From Methyloversatilis sp. RAC08 (GTDB lineage Bacteria > Pseudomonadota > Gammaproteobacteria > Burkholderiales > Rhodocyclaceae): a stretch of DNA of 64,000 nucleotides. The stretch's first letter is position 1, and each line of letters opens with the position of its first letter. Both the position numbers and the translations under genes were made by a program. Positions 1 through 10,780 of this stretch are shown piece after piece. Below the pieces are notes generated by a model. That model made no database searches. It saw only the letters and a list, made by a program, of their open reading frames with translations, and was not told where the DNA came from. The stretch is taken from NCBI RefSeq assembly GCF_001713355.1, contig NZ_CP016448.1, forward strand, positions 868,001 through 932,000. The letters are read 5' to 3'.

Positions 1-3000
1 GAACTGTCGGCAATCTTGATGCTGACCACGCCGCCAGTCGCGGTGGCCAGATTGAGGTTGCCCGACGCCGCGAGCAGCAGGTCGTTGTAGGTCGCCGGCA
101 GCAGCACCATGCCGTTGCGCAGGTTCAGGTCACCGCCCATGGCGACCGCGTTGAGCGAACTCGGCAGCAGCGGGTTCAGCCCTTCCCACAGCGCCAGCGC
201 GCCCCAGGGCGTCGCAGCGTTGTCCAGACTGACGCTGCCGCCGTAACTCAGAAGATCGACCCGGCTGTCCTCGCCATAGCGGAAGAAGTAGCTGCTTCGG
301 TTGGACGTGGTTGTATTCGTCGCCTGACGCACCGCAGTCGATGACGCAATGGTTTCCAGATCGATCGAGCCCGCCGCACCCAGCTTGGCCGACGCTTCGC
401 CGAGCAGCAGCACCGACCCCGCGCCACTGCTGCGTGCGCTGCCGAAGTCACCCGCCGCCTGCGCGTCCAGTAGGCCGCGATCGACCATCAGGATGGCGCT
501 GCCGATGTCGCCGCCAGCCCGCACCGTCACGTCGCCGCCGCCCAGCACCTGCAGGTTGGCCGCGTCGGGTGTGGTACCGGCCGCACCGGACAGGCGTCCG
601 TTGGTCACCGTGAACACGCCCAGATTGCGGATGTCGTTGCCCGCCGTGACGCGGATATCTCCGCCGCCGAACGTGGCCACGCCCTGACTGAACTGGTCGA
701 TGCGTGCGTACCAGGTCGTGTTGCGCTGGTTCGATCCGGACAGGAATTCGCCGGTCGGGCTGAGCGCGCCCTGGCGCAGCAGCCAGTCGCCGACGATGCC
801 GGGCGATTCGGTCGCGACGATCGAGCGCTGCGCGCGGATCATGACATCGCCGCCATCGGTGGCGTATTCAGCCTGCCGGTTGCCCGAGCCATTCAGGTTG
901 AGCAGGGTCTGCGTACCGAATTCCGCACCTCGTGCCACCTGATAGCCTGCGGTGTAGATTGCCGCGCGCGCGCCCAGCACCAGATCGCGACCGACCGCGA
1001 CGTCGATGTCGCCAGCGCCAGTGCGCACCTGTGCGTTGGGCGCCAGAACCAGGTCGCCGCGATTGGCGGCCACCAGCGTGTCGAGCGCCTGCAGCGACAG
1101 CGCACCGGCACCGGCCAGATCGGCACCCGACACCAGGCGCATCGACCAGGCGGTATCGCGCTGCCCCAGATCGAAGCGACTCTGCGTCAGGCCTGCACTG
1201 GTGAGTGCGCCCAGCACGATGGTCTGGCTGCTCGCGTTCAGCCGGCCGAAGCCGTCCGACAGCGCACCATTCACATTCAGATTTCCGGCCGCGCGCACGG
1301 TCAGCGAACCGGCTTCGGTGCCGCCCTGGTAGGTATTCGCTGCAAGGTCGGTCGCATTGATCGTGAAGTTGCCGTCGGCGCGGAACTCGATGTGCGGCCG
1401 CACATGGAAGCGCGTGCCGCCGTCGGCGTCCTGCGCCGGCAAACCCAGTGCAGCGCGCGTTGCCGCCACATTCGCAACGCTGGTCATTGCCGCTGCATCG
1501 GCATGCGCGGCGCTCATGCTGAGCGTGCTGCCGTCGTAGATGCGCGTGCCTTCGACGAACACGTGGCGCGCGCCGTCGATGGCATTCGACAGATTGCCGT
1601 CGATGGCCACCGCCGTATTGCCGGTGCGCTCGGCGCGCAGCCAGACGTCGCCCTGTTGTGCCGCACTGGCCTGCGCAACGCCATTGACCACACCCGAAGT
1701 GGTGCCGACATCGATGACGGCACCGTCGGCGATGCGGATGCGCCCGCCCTGGGCTGGCCCGCTCTCGCCGCCCGCGCTGCGCGGACTCGACTCCAGAATC
1801 ACGCTGCCGCCTTCGCCGCGCGTGCCGCTTGATTCGGCAACGAATTCGGTGGCGCGCGCATCGAGCCGCGCGCCCGATTCGAGCACCAGATCACCGGCGC
1901 CGGTTGTCATGCCGTCGATGTAATCGAGTGCGCGCCGCGCCGACAGCTCGATGCGGCCGCCCTGGTCCGCGCCCGACGCGTCCAGCGTACTGCCGATGGT
2001 CAATGAACCCGCGTCGGTCGCGATCGCGATGTCGCTCGCCTTCAGGTCGGTGTCGAGCCGGGTGTCGCCGGTGCGCACGCGTGCCGACCAACTGCGCGTG
2101 AATTCGCTGCCCTGTGCGGCCAAGCTGTCCAGGCTGGTCGCCGAACGCACATCGACCGACAGCGCGCCACCCGCGTTGCCACCGGCGGACTGCGCGCGCA
2201 GCGCACCGTCGGCGACCGACAGCTCACCCTCGGCGGCCGACAGCGTGATCGAGCCTGCATTGCCACCGGTGGCCGCTGCGGAAGCTGCCGACACGTCGAT
2301 CAAGGCGCCCTGCGCCAGCGTGACATCGCCGGTACGCGACGCCAGCACCACGTCGCCGCCCGGTGTGGTGACGGTCTTGCCCAGATAGTTCTTCGCCGTG
2401 CCGGACACATCGATCGTGCCACCCTCTGCCACGCGCACATCCTGCGTCGCGCTGAGACTGACCCGACCCGACGGCAACGCGATGCGCGACGCTAGATCGA
2501 TGGTCTGCGCATCAAGCGCCAGTGCCGCGCCAATGCCGGCCTGCACCGTACCGGCCGGCGTGGCGCCGCCGGATATCGACAGCGCGCCATCGACCGCGAC
2601 GCGGGTATTCGCGCCGGTGTCGGCCACGATCTGCGGCGTCGCGATGCGTACCGTATCGGCCATGACGCGATAGTCGCCGTCGCCCGACACGCGCACCTCG
2701 TTCGCGGCCGTCAGCGTCACCGCATCGAAACCGCTGATCTCGAAGCCGGCCTGTCCTGCGGCTGCGGCCGGCGTGCTGTCGAGCACAATGCGGTCGGCGC
2801 TCACCGACAGAGCACCGGTACCCGCGGCGGGTGCCAGCGCAACGGCGGCGGGCGAGGCGTTCGCAAACTGCACCTCGCCGGCGACGATCTGCTGCGTCAG
2901 GCCGGCGTTGTCGACGCCCCCGATACCGGCCGCGTCGATGCGCAGCAGGTCGAGCGAGGCACTGCCCAGCGTGACCTCGCCATACAGGTTGAGGCCGCCG

Positions 3001-6000
3001 TAGGCACGCAGCGTGAGGCGCGACGGATCACCCAGCGCTGCGAGCTGGCTGTTGTCGAAACGCAGACCCGGCGCATCGGTCGGCACGTCGCCGACATTGA
3101 TGGTCGAGGCGGTCAGCGCCAGCGCGCCGCCGCTCTGCGGCAGCGCGATGGTCGCCCCGAGATTGCGCGTTTCCAGCGTGCTGTCGAGTACGACGCCGCG
3201 GCCCGCGATGCGCGAACCGGCGCCCAGCGTCAGTTCACCGCGTACGCCGGACGGCGCATCGCGCGAGATCGGCGCCGCATCGGCCGCACTGACGCGCAGC
3301 GCTGCGCCATCGGCATCCGCACCGCTGCCGGCGATGCGCAGCGCCTCCGGATCCGCCGAGCCGACTGCCGCAATCTGGCTGCCGGCTTCGATGAGCACGC
3401 TGTCGCGCGCCACCAGCACCACGTCGGGTGCGCTCAGCGCCGGCCCGGCCGCGTTGTCCAGACGCACCGTCGACGCACCGCGGATCAGGCGGCCGGTGTC
3501 GTCGGTGGCGCGCACATCGACCAGGGTTTCACCGCTGTCTTCATCAAAATCACTGCGCGTGCCGCCCAGCAGCAGACTTTCGGCATCGAGCGCGTTCAGC
3601 CTCGCCACCGACACGCCGACTTCGCCTACGCGTGCGGCAGCGCCCTGACCCAGCAGCGCCAGTGCCTGTGCGGTGATGTCCACCTGCGCACCGCGGGCCG
3701 CAGCGCCGCGGCTGGTGTCCAGCACGCCCTCCAGCGTCAGCGCCTGGCCCACCTGCAGAGACAGGCGGCCCGCGTCGGCGGTGCTGCGTCCGTCGTCGAA
3801 CACATCGGCGGTATTCGAGATCAGGTATTCCGCGCGGTTACGCACCTGTTCGGAGGTCAGCAATTCGGCCACGAAGGCCTTGCCGGTAGGCGTGGTCGCC
3901 CCGGCCAGCGCCTGCGCCGTGCGCACGCTGACGCGCGCGCTGCCATCGACATTCGCCTGCGCCTGACCCGCAGCCAGCGAACTGTCATCGGGCGACAGAC
4001 TGATCAGGAAGGCGCCCGGCAGCAGCGCGTAGCGCGCCGGCAGCAAGGTGTAGGTGCCGGCAGCCAGCCCGTTGGCCGATGCCAATACCTGCACCGCCTC
4101 GCCGATGCGCAGGCCGTTGCCTTCTTCCGCCCACATCGACAGATCATAGGCCGCGTAGCCGCTGCCCAGCGTCGGCACGATGGCATAGCTGTCCTGCGGC
4201 GCGGCGAGAATGTCGCGTGAGCCGCCGCTTCCGGCGATCCATTCCCAGGCCTGCAGATCGCCGCCACCCGACAGGTCGACCCGTGCGGCCGCCTGGTCGC
4301 CCTGCGCACCCTGCAACACCACATTGTCGGCGTTGAGCGTGATTCGCTTCTGCGGCGTGCCGTCGAGTTCGATCCGCGCATCGTTGCCGACCAGATACAG
4401 CCAGTCGCGTCCGCTGAGTGCGGTCTGGCCGTAGGGCAGCAGCAGCCCGTCGGCCGATACCGACGTCACGCTGCCGGCCGCCAGTTCGATCGAACCGCCA
4501 GCCGCTTCGGTGCGCGTCGTGCCGGCGCCGGTGCGGGTGATCGTTTCCGAACGCAGCACGATGTCGCCGAACGGGGCGACCACGCGCCCGGCCTGCACGA
4601 TGTCCGGTGCGGCGAAGGTCAGCGAACCCAGCGCCGAGTAGACCGGACCGGCCGCGGCGCCCGACGATTCGATGCGCAGCGTGCCGGCCGGATTGTTGTG
4701 GATTTCGAAGGCGTAGCGCGACGCTGACGTCGGATACACCTGGGCGGCGCGCAACGTGAGATCACCGCTGGTCACCAGGCTGGCACCGTCGGCGACATAG
4801 CCGGGCGACGCACTCGCACGCAGGTCGCCGCGGGCGTCCAGCGTCACGTCGGTGAAGCCGCTGGCCGCGAGGTTGCCGGAGACCTGAACGAGATCAGCAG
4901 CCAGCACCAGACTGCCATCACCGGCGGCCACGGCGGTCGGCTGCGCGTGGTTCTGCTGGATGCGGCCGACGTTGGTCCAGTCGAGCACTGCCGCGCCCAG
5001 GAGCACATCGGCGCCGTTGGTACCCCGGATGTTGGCGGCGTTGAGCACCATGCGGCCGGCGACCGACGCGTCAACGTCCTCGCTGAAGCGCAGCGTACCG
5101 AAATTGCCACCGTTGCCCAGCACTGCCAGCGTCAGGTCCGAAATGCCGCTGCCGTCGAGTGCGTCGAGCGCGAACACGCCGCGTCCGGCATAGGTCGGCG
5201 CATCGGGTGCTGCACCGGGCACGAAGGCGGCCGAACCGCTGTTGCCGCCCTGCAGGATGTCGAGTGTGCGCGGACCGGTCAGTGCGGCCGGCAGCGACAG
5301 CAGGTCGCCCCAGTTGTTCGAGCCCTGATCGAGCGTGACCGACAGCTGGCCACCGAGTGCATTCGAGCCGCCGGCGCGTGCCGACAGCAGCGGATCGGCA
5401 TACAGCCCCTCGCGTGCATTCAGCGAGATGCGGCCGCCGGAACTGTCGATGCGCACGGCCGACAGCGCGCCCAGCGCACCGGTGCGTTGCGCAAGTACCG
5501 CGCTCGTGCCGTCGGCACGCAGCTGCGCGCCGTCCTGGATCACCAGATAGCCGCGGCGCGCCGCGATGTCGATCGAGCCGCCATCGAACAGCGTGCCATC
5601 GACATAGCTCAGGCCGGGCGTCTGCAGGAAAGTGCCGCTGGTATTCAATCGCGCAGTCGATGCGATGAACAGCGAAGCACCGAAATAGATGTCGTCCTGC
5701 TGCACTTCGTCCATGCCCAGCGCGATGCGCCCGCCCGGCGCGTTCAGCGCGCCCGCCAGTTCCAGGCTGCGGTTCGCCGACAGGTCGATGGCGCCACCGG
5801 CATCGACATTGATCGTCGCGTTGTCCGCCACCGTCAGCGTGCCGGTCGATTCCGAGGTCGCGGCAAAGGCGAGCTGCACGCCGTCGTCACGCAGCGCACG
5901 CGGCACCGCCGCAATGCTGCCCAGCCCGGCCAGCGAGTCGGCCGAGCCGCTGCGGATGCCATCGATCGCGCGCGCCTGCACCACGGGCGTCAGCGTCAGC

Positions 6001-8879
6001 GCCGACGCACCGCCGATGTCCACCCGATTGCCGCCGATAAGCGTGAAGTCGGAAAAACCCGCGTCGGAGAACAGCGTCGGCGAAAGATAAAGCGTGTCGC
6101 CCTGAAGTCCGTTGCGCACGCCATCAATCGCGAGTGCCGCGCTGCGCAGCACCAGCGTGCCACCGGTCGATGCCCGACCATTGAGGCTGGCGGCAAAGGC
6201 GCTCAGGCGCGCACCCATATTCAGGTTGCCGAAGAAGCTGCCGACCGGCGCGCCGGTACCCGGATCGCCGCCGGTGACCTCGAAACCGGCGCCGATCGAA
6301 ATGGCTCCTGCATCGCCCAGTTCGCGCGTGCCATCCAGTGTCTGCCAGGCTCCAGCCGACACGTCGATCTGCGAACCTTGAGCCAGATCGACATGGCTGT
6401 CCGCGTCGATCGTAACCGAACCGCCATCTGCGGCGACGTAGCCCGGCGCACTGGTGCGCGTATCGCGCTGCCACTGGCCGGCCGCCGACAGTTGCGCATT
6501 GGCACCGACCGAAATCGTGCGCGTGGCGCGCGGTGCGTCGTCGGCCAGACCGCCGGTGCGCAGCGAGATGTCGCCACCGGCGGCCGAGATGTCGCCATCG
6601 ATGGTCAACGTCGTGCCGGTCACCGCGAAGCGGCTACCATCGGACCAGCGGCCTGTAGGCGCGTTGTACAGCGCGGTCGGGCCGAGCGTGAGGCTCACAT
6701 CTTCCGGCAACACGACGTCGCCGGCACCGGTCAGTTCGAAGCTGCCCACGCCGGACGAGAACCAGTCGCTGCGCAGCCACAGCTCGGTCGGCAGCGCGGC
6801 CGTTGCCGACAGCGTTCGCGTGCCGGTCGAATTGACGAAGCGAGTGTCCTGAGCGGCGAGACCATTGACCAGGCGCAGGTTCAGGTCGATGCGGCCGGCC
6901 TGCGGCGAGCCGAGCACATCCGACTTGCCGGGGCCGAGTGCGCGCGTGACCAGCTCACGCTGCGTGGCGCCCACCGTGCGCTGTGCCTTCACCGCGCCGT
7001 CGAGCGCCATGCCGAAGGCGGTGACCGTCAGTTCGCCGGCGTCGCGGCCTTCGATGCGCTCCGCCACCGTGCGTGTGCGGTCCTGCGTGCCGGTATAGAT
7101 GCGGTCTGCACGGGCGTCGGCGACCGACTGCGAGCGGCCGTCTGCCGACTGGACCAGCGTGTAGCCCACGTCGCCGGCACGGTAGGTCACCGTGCCGCCG
7201 GACAGATCGATCGAACTGGCCGAATGGGTCAGCACGTCACCCTGCGAATAGGCGACGAACTGGCCACCGGTGGTCAGCTTTTCGTCCAGCGAGCGTTCGA
7301 CCCCGCCCAGGTAGCCGGCGATGTCAAACAGTTCAGTGCCTTCGCGCAGATCCACCCACACCTGCTTGCCGAACAGCGCGCGGCCGAATTCCTCGTCGCG
7401 CAGCAACGGCGCGTCCTTGACCTCATCGCCGCGCAGTTCGACACGCACGATTTCGCGATCGGCGTCGGCGAATGCGTCGAGCCCGGCCAGATCGATCACG
7501 CTGCCCGAGCCGATGTAGACGCGCGATGCGGCGTCGCGCTGCGGCACCGGTTGCGTCGACGACAGCGCGGTCGCTTCGGCGGTCACGCGCAGCAAGCCCG
7601 ACGGTGCGCGCAGTGTCACGCCGACGCCGTCGGGCCCTGCATCGGCCAGCACGATGGTGTGGCCGTACAGATTGATTTCAGAGCGGCGGAACAGCGCGTC
7701 GTCGCGCGCAGTCTGCGTACGCGACGCCTCATCAGGGCTGATGTCGATGACCGCCCCGGCGGCCAGTTCGACGCTGCCGGTGCGTTGGCCAATCGGCACA
7801 TTGACGCCGGTCGCCAGCGGCTCGGCGTCCGGGAACATGGCATCCACCTGACGCGCGGCGACACTGTCGCGCGCCTTCAGGAACACGGTGCCATTCAGCG
7901 TGACCGATGTGGTCGCACGCGCCGCACCCGCATGGCGGATGTTCAGACCGACCAGCGTGATGTTGCCGCGGTCGGACAGCAATTCCGAGGCGCTGTCTGT
8001 GGTCACCGTGCCGCCGTTGTCCACCTCGACCAGAAAGCCGCGCAGCCGGCTGTCGAGCGGGTCGGCGATGTAGATGCGCTCGCCGGCCGCCAGCACCACC
8101 TGGCCCTCGTCGGCTTCGATGCGGGCGTCCGGCAGCGCGGCCCGCTGGGCCGGCGTCAGCGGCGTATCGATGGTGGTGTCGACATCGGCTCCGACGCGCA
8201 CATTGGGGGCGGCCAGCAGCACGCGGCCGTTCTTCGCCGCCAGAATGCGCGCGCCGCGCGCCACCGTGATGTCACCGGTCGCGCGACCGGCGTAATCGCC
8301 ATCGGCAAACGGCGTCAGCGCTGCGCCGGTCGACCCGAGCGAATTGAGCGCGCGCTGCAGCAGTTCGTCATTGAGCTTGAGCGACGATCCGACCAGCCCC
8401 CCCACGTCGATGTTGGCGCCCGGCCCGAACAGGATGCCGGCCTGATTGAAGATGAACACCTGGCCACGTGCGGTCAGCGAGCCGTCGATCTCGCTGCGCG
8501 GCCCACCCGGCACCACCACGTTGATGGCACGCATCGCCGCCGATGCCTGATCGAAATGCACGGCGTTGCCGCGGCCGATATTGAAACTGTTCCAGTTCAG
8601 CATGACCGCATTGCCGGTCTGCTGGATCACCATCTGATTCGCCGTCTGGGTCATCGTGGCGGTGCCCGGCAGGCGGCCGTCGACGAAGTTGGGTGCCGCC
8701 ACCGGCAGCGCGCCGGCCGCCATCACCGGCGTGGCGAAGGCCAGTGCGCAGGCTGTCGCCAGCACGTGTCGCTGCAGTCGGCCTGCGCTGCGCTTGCCGC
8801 GCGCGGCGACGCATTCGGCCACCGGCACCCAGGTGGCGCTCAGTTCATTGAAGATCAGGCGGTAGCGGTTCGTGTTCAT
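1..8879 (-). CDS. TpsA-type filamentous haemagglutinin-like giant exoprotein (3' end outside window)
   Basis: A secreted exoprotein of the two-partner secretion type, expected to be threaded across the outer membrane by the TpsB protein encoded just upstream. The frame is open from the start to the window edge, at least 2,959 codons; no internal stop was found when it was translated by eye. The N terminus carries an extended signal peptide (ESPR-like, NRYRLIFNELSATWVPVAE) followed by a hydrophobic segment ending near APVMAA-type residues (about 36-52). A haemagglutination-activity/TPS domain follows at about residues 65-190, with the NWNSFNIGRGNAVHF and FNQAGILFG stretches. The rest is a long series of Gly/Ala/Asp-rich beta-helix repeats. 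No cysteine was noticed after the signal region. Two in-frame ATGs lie 6 bp apart (8885 and 8879); AGGAG abuts the first and is spaced 6 bases from the second, so 8879 is chosen. Substrate or adhesion target unknown. Confidence 0.92.
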   Translation of the reverse strand, partial: MNTNRYRLIFNELSATWVPVAECVAARGKRSAGRLQRHVLATACALAFATPVMAAGALPVAAPNFVDGRLPGTATMTQTANQMVIQQTGNAVMLNWNSFNIGRGNAVHFDQASAAMRAINVVVPGGPRSEIDGSLTARGQVFIFNQAGILFGPGANIDVGGLVGSSLKLNDELLQRALNSLGSTGAALTPFADGDYAGRATGDITVARGARILAAKNGRVLLAAPNVRVGADVDTTIDTPLTPAQRAALPDARIEADEGQVVLAAGERIYIADPLDSRLRGFLVEVDNGGTVTTDSASELLSDRGNITLVGLNIRHAGAARATTSVTLNGTVFLKARDSVAARQVDAMFPDAEPLATGVNVPIGQRTGSVELAAGAVIDISPDEASRTQTARDDALFRRSEINLYGHTIVLADAGPDGVGVTLRAPSGLLRVTAEATALSSTQPVPQRDAASRVYIGSGSVIDLAGLDAFADADREIVRVELRGDEVKDAPLLRDEEFGRALFGKQVWVDLREGTELFDIAGYLGGVERSLDEKLTTGGQFVAYSQGDVLTHSASSIDLSGGTVTYRAGDVGYTLVQSADGRSQSVADARADRIYTGTQDRTRTVAERIEGRDAGELTVTAFGMALDGAVKAQRTVGATQRELVTRALGPGKSDVLGSPQAGRIDLNLRLVNGLAAQDTRFVNSTGTRTLSATAALPTELWLRSDWFSSGVGSFELTGAGDVVLPEDVSLTLGPTALYNAPTGRWSDGSRFAVTGTTLTIDGDISAAGGDISLRTGGLADDAPRATRTISVGANAQLSAAGQWQRDTRTSAPGYVAADGGSVTIDADSHVDLAQGSQIDVSAGAWQTLDGTRELGDAGAISIGAGFEVTGGDPGTGAPVGSFFGNLNMGARLSAFAASLNGRASTGGTLVLRSAALAIDGVRNGLQGDTLYLSPTLFSDAGFSDFTLIGGNRVDIGGASALTLTPVVQARAIDGIRSGSADSLAGLGSIAAVPRALRDDGVQLAFAATSESTGTLTVADNATINVDAGGAIDLSANRSLELAGALNAPGGRIALGMDEVQQDDIYFGASLFIASTARLNTSGTFLQTPGLSYVDGTLFDGGSIDIAARRGYLVIQDGAQLRADGTSAVLAQRTGALGALSAVRIDSSGGRISLNAREGLYADPLLSARAGGSNALGGQLSVTLDQGSNNWGDLLSLPAALTGPRTLDILQGGNSGSAAFVPGAAPDAPTYAGRGVFALDALDGSGISDLTLAVLGNGGNFGTLRFSEDVDASVAGRMVLNAANIRGTNGADVLLGAAVLDWTNVGRIQQNHAQPTAVAAGDGSLVLAADLVQVSGNLAASGFTDVTLDARGDLRASASPGYVADGASLVTSGDLTLRAAQVYPTSASRYAFEIHNNPAGTLRIESSGAAAGPVYSALGSLTFAAPDIVQAGRVVAPFGDIVLRSETITRTGAGTTRTEAAGGSIELAAGSVTSVSADGLLLPYGQTALSGRDWLYLVGNDARIELDGTPQKRITLNADNVVLQGAQGDQAAARVDLSGGGDLQAWEWIAGSGGSRDILAAPQDSYAIVPTLGSGYAAYDLSMWAEEGNGLRIGEAVQVLASANGLAAGTYTLLPARYALLPGAFLISLSPDDSSLAAGQAQANVDGSARVSVRTAQALAGATTPTGKAFVAELLTSEQVRNRAEYLISNTADVFDDGRSTADAGRLSLQVGQALTLEGVLDTSRGAAARGAQVDITAQALALLGQGAAARVGEVGVSVARLNALDAESLLLGGTRSDFDEDSGETLVDVRATDDTGRLIRGASTVRLDNAAGPALSAPDVVLVARDSVLIEAGSQIAAVGSADPEALRIAGSGADADGAALRVSAADAAPISRDAPSGVRGELTLGAGSRIAGRGVVLDSTLETRNLGATIALPQSGGALALTASTINVGDVPTDAPGLRFDNSQLAALGDPSRLTLRAYGGLNLYGEVTLGSASLDLLRIDAAGIGGVDNAGLTQQIVAGEVQFANASPAAVALAPAAGTGALSVSADRIVLDSTPAAAAGQAGFEISGFDAVTLTAANEVRVSGDGDYRVMADTVRIATPQIVADTGANTRVAVDGALSISGGATPAGTVQAGIGAALALDAQTIDLASRIALPSGRVSLSATQDVRVAEGGTIDVSGTAKNYLGKTVTTPGGDVVLASRTGDVTLAQGALIDVSAASAAATGGNAGSITLSAAEGELSVADGALRAQSAGGNAGGALSVDVRSATSLDSLAAQGSEFTRSWSARVRTGDTRLDTDLKASDIAIATDAGSLTIGSTLDASGADQGGRIELSARRALDYIDGMTTGAGDLVLESGARLDARATEFVAESSGTRGEGGSVILESSPRSAGGESGPAQGGRIRIADGAVIDVGTTSGVVNGVAQASAAQQGDVWLRAERTGNTAVAIDGNLSNAIDGARHVFVEGTRIYDGSTLSMSAAHADAAAMTSVANVAATRAALGLPAQDADGGTRFHVRPHIEFRADGNFTINATDLAANTYQGGTEAGSLTVRAAGNLNVNGALSDGFGRLNASSQTIVLGALTSAGLTQSRFDLGQRDTAWSMRLVSGADLAGAGALSLQALDTLVAANRGDLVLAPNAQVRTGAGDIDVAVGRDLVLGARAAIYTAGYQVARGAEFGTQTLLNLNGSGNRQAEYATDGGDVMIRAQRSIVATESPGIVGDWLLRQGALSPTGEFLSGSNQRNTTWYARIDQFSQGVATFGGGDIRVTAGNDIRNLGVFTVTNGRLSGAAGTTPDAANLQVLGGGDVTVRAGGDIGSAILMVDRGLLDAQAAGDFGSARSSGAGSVLLLGEASAKLGAAGSIDLETIASSTAVRQATNTTTSNRSSYFFRYGEDSRVDLLSYGGSVSLDNAATPWGALALWEGLNPLLPSSLNAVAMGGDLNLRNGMVLLPATYNDLLLAASGNLNLATATGGVVSIKIADS

Positions 8880-9038
8880 GTTCATCTCCTGCCGGCCGCG
8901 TCACTCGGGCCCGAAGAGTCAGCTTCGCGACCGGATGTGATGCGGCGATGACGGCGCGGCGAAAGCCGCCGCGCCGATGCAAAAATTCACTCAACGGGTG
9001 TCGGGCAGCGCCGCTGCGCCCGCAGCGAAGGTGGCCGC

Positions 9039-10658
9039 CTAGAACTCGTACCCGACACGGACCAGCAGGCGCTGATCGCCTTCGCGCGTGCGACCCGGCA
9101 ACGGTGCGCCATCGCGCAGCGCATACGCCCAGTCGGCATCCAGCCGGATGCCGCGCGGACTGTTCACGCGCAGACCCAGGCCGACGCTTTCGAGTGCCGA
9201 CTGCGAATCCTGACCCGGGAAGGCCTGCCGGATGCGCAGCCCGGCCCAATCGTAGAAAAGCAGGCCGGACAGGCCGACTGCGCTGTCGAACAGCTGTTTG
9301 CCCGGTGTAGCCAGTTCCAGCCGCACCCGCTCGCCTTCGTCAGCCAGTCGCTCGGATTCCAGATAGCCGCGCACCGAATCGAAACCACCGGCAGAGAACT
9401 GTTCGCTGTTGATCAACGGATCGCTGCTGCGCTGCAGGTCGAGCCGCGCACTGGCGGCCCAGCCACCGGGCAGCGGGAAGGCACCTTCGAATTCGAAGCG
9501 CGACACGAAGAAACCCGGGCGGGCGCCGAAACGTCGGCACTCGAACTGCTCGACACGCGTGCCGACGCAGTCGATTTCGCGTTCATTCATCGCGTTCGAG
9601 CCGGCGCTCAGCGTGGTGCCGAAGCGCAGTCGGGCGCCCGACTGCAGCGGTACCGTCAGCCCGTACTGGCCCGACCACACCCAGTAGCGCACCGGCTGGC
9701 TGATCGTGAAGGGCGTGCCGCCGATGCCCAGCGTGTCCTGCTTGTTGTCCTTGTAATCCAGACCGAGACTGATCGAATGGAAGAAGCCGCGACCGCGGTC
9801 GGGCAGCGGCCGCACATAGCGGAAGCCGGCCGTATCGCCGCGACCCAGGGTGGCGGTATCGAACAGCGTCGGCACATTGCTGTTCGAGCGCGCGTAGTAG
9901 GCGGCCAGAATCGCGTCGCCCAGCGGCGCCGAATAATTCAGCCCCCACACCTCGACCTGCTCGCGGTCGCGCGGCGACACGAAATAGGTCACGCCGATGG
10001 AATGCCTGCGTTGCCACAGATTGTCGTAGCGCACCGTCGCCTCGAGCCGTCCGGCATCGGTGTCGGCGCTGCGCTTGTTGTTCACTTCGACGCTGCCATG
10101 CAGCGGCGACTTGTCATCGAGTCGCAGTTCGACCGCCACGGAACCGGGCACGCGGCCGGGCTGCAGCAACGGGGTCACCTGCAGGTCGCCATTGCGGCCC
10201 AGTCTGCCCAGGTCTTCCTGCACCTCGGGGAAATGCGGCACACCGCCTTCTGCCAGCGAAGGCGCGCCTTCGCGCACGCGGCTGGGCAATGTGTATTCGG
10301 CACCGGTCACGCGCAGGCGCTCGACCTTGCCTTCGGTCACTTCGAGCTTGACGACACCCGTGGTCACGGCCTGTTCGGGAATGCCGACGGCCACCGTCAG
10401 ATAGCCGGCGTCCTGGTAGGCCTTTTCCAGTGCAGCGACGGCACTGTTCACGTCTTCTGCGTTGCGCCCCTCGCCCAGGAAGGGATAGACCGCGCGTTCG
10501 ATCGCCTCGGCCGGCAATACCGTATTGCCTTCGATCTCGAACTCGAAAATGTCGAAGCGCGACGCGTCCTGCGCCGCGGCAGGCATGTGCAGGGCGAGAA
10601 GAAAAGCGAGCACCGTGGCTGCCATCAGGCCGGCAACGCGCCGGAATGTATCGATCAT
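9039..10658 (-). CDS. TpsB outer-membrane transporter, ShlB/FhaC/HecB family
   Basis: Outer-membrane beta-barrel that secretes and activates its TpsA partner, here the giant protein encoded 160 bp downstream on the same strand. The 539-residue product has a signal peptide (to about AAAQ, residue 30). A POTRA domain follows (about 35-110, with FEIEGNTVLPAEAIERAV and the GYLTVAV strand). The C-terminal ShlB-type barrel ends in VGYEF with a terminal Phe, as expected for an outer-membrane protein. The length fits the family (about 550). An ATG lies 14 codons upstream (10700), but the peptide from 10658 begins MIDTFRR and gives a normal signal sequence, so that start is preferred. Neither start has a strong Shine-Dalgarno. 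Secretion partner inferred from adjacency. Confidence 0.93.
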   Translation of the reverse strand: MIDTFRRVAGLMAATVLAFLLALHMPAAAQDASRFDIFEFEIEGNTVLPAEAIERAVYPFLGEGRNAEDVNSAVAALEKAYQDAGYLTVAVGIPEQAVTTGVVKLEVTEGKVERLRVTGAEYTLPSRVREGAPSLAEGGVPHFPEVQEDLGRLGRNGDLQVTPLLQPGRVPGSVAVELRLDDKSPLHGSVEVNNKRSADTDAGRLEATVRYDNLWQRRHSIGVTYFVSPRDREQVEVWGLNYSAPLGDAILAAYYARSNSNVPTLFDTATLGRGDTAGFRYVRPLPDRGRGFFHSISLGLDYKDNKQDTLGIGGTPFTISQPVRYWVWSGQYGLTVPLQSGARLRFGTTLSAGSNAMNEREIDCVGTRVEQFECRRFGARPGFFVSRFEFEGAFPLPGGWAASARLDLQRSSDPLINSEQFSAGGFDSVRGYLESERLADEGERVRLELATPGKQLFDSAVGLSGLLFYDWAGLRIRQAFPGQDSQSALESVGLGLRVNSPRGIRLDADWAYALRDGAPLPGRTREGDQRLLVRVGYEF

Positions 10659-10703
10659 GAAAGCCGCGAAGGATGTAGGCACGAGTACGGAGTCAAACAA
10701 GGG

Positions 10704-10728
10704 AACGGCCCGCCGGGGGCGGGCCGTT
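10704..10728 (-). terminator. Intrinsic terminator-like hairpin after the binding-protein-like gene
   Basis: AACGGCCCGCC and GGCGGGCCGTT form an 11-bp perfect stem with a GGG loop. On the minus strand the stem is followed by a moderately T-rich stretch (CCCTTGTTTGA). It lies about 50 bp past the stop of the binding-protein-like gene and before the tpsB start. It would separate, or attenuate between, that gene and the tpsBA pair. Confidence 0.6.
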
Positions 10729-10780
10729 CGTCAAAACGAACCGGGCAGTTGCGTGAAACGCTGCCCGGCGTACATCACAC

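Noticed and set aside
4947-8951. 1,334-codon plus-strand open frame
   Set aside because: Lies antisense to tpsA; its Arg/Gln/His-rich composition and lack of any domain are what the complement of a GC-rich gene gives.
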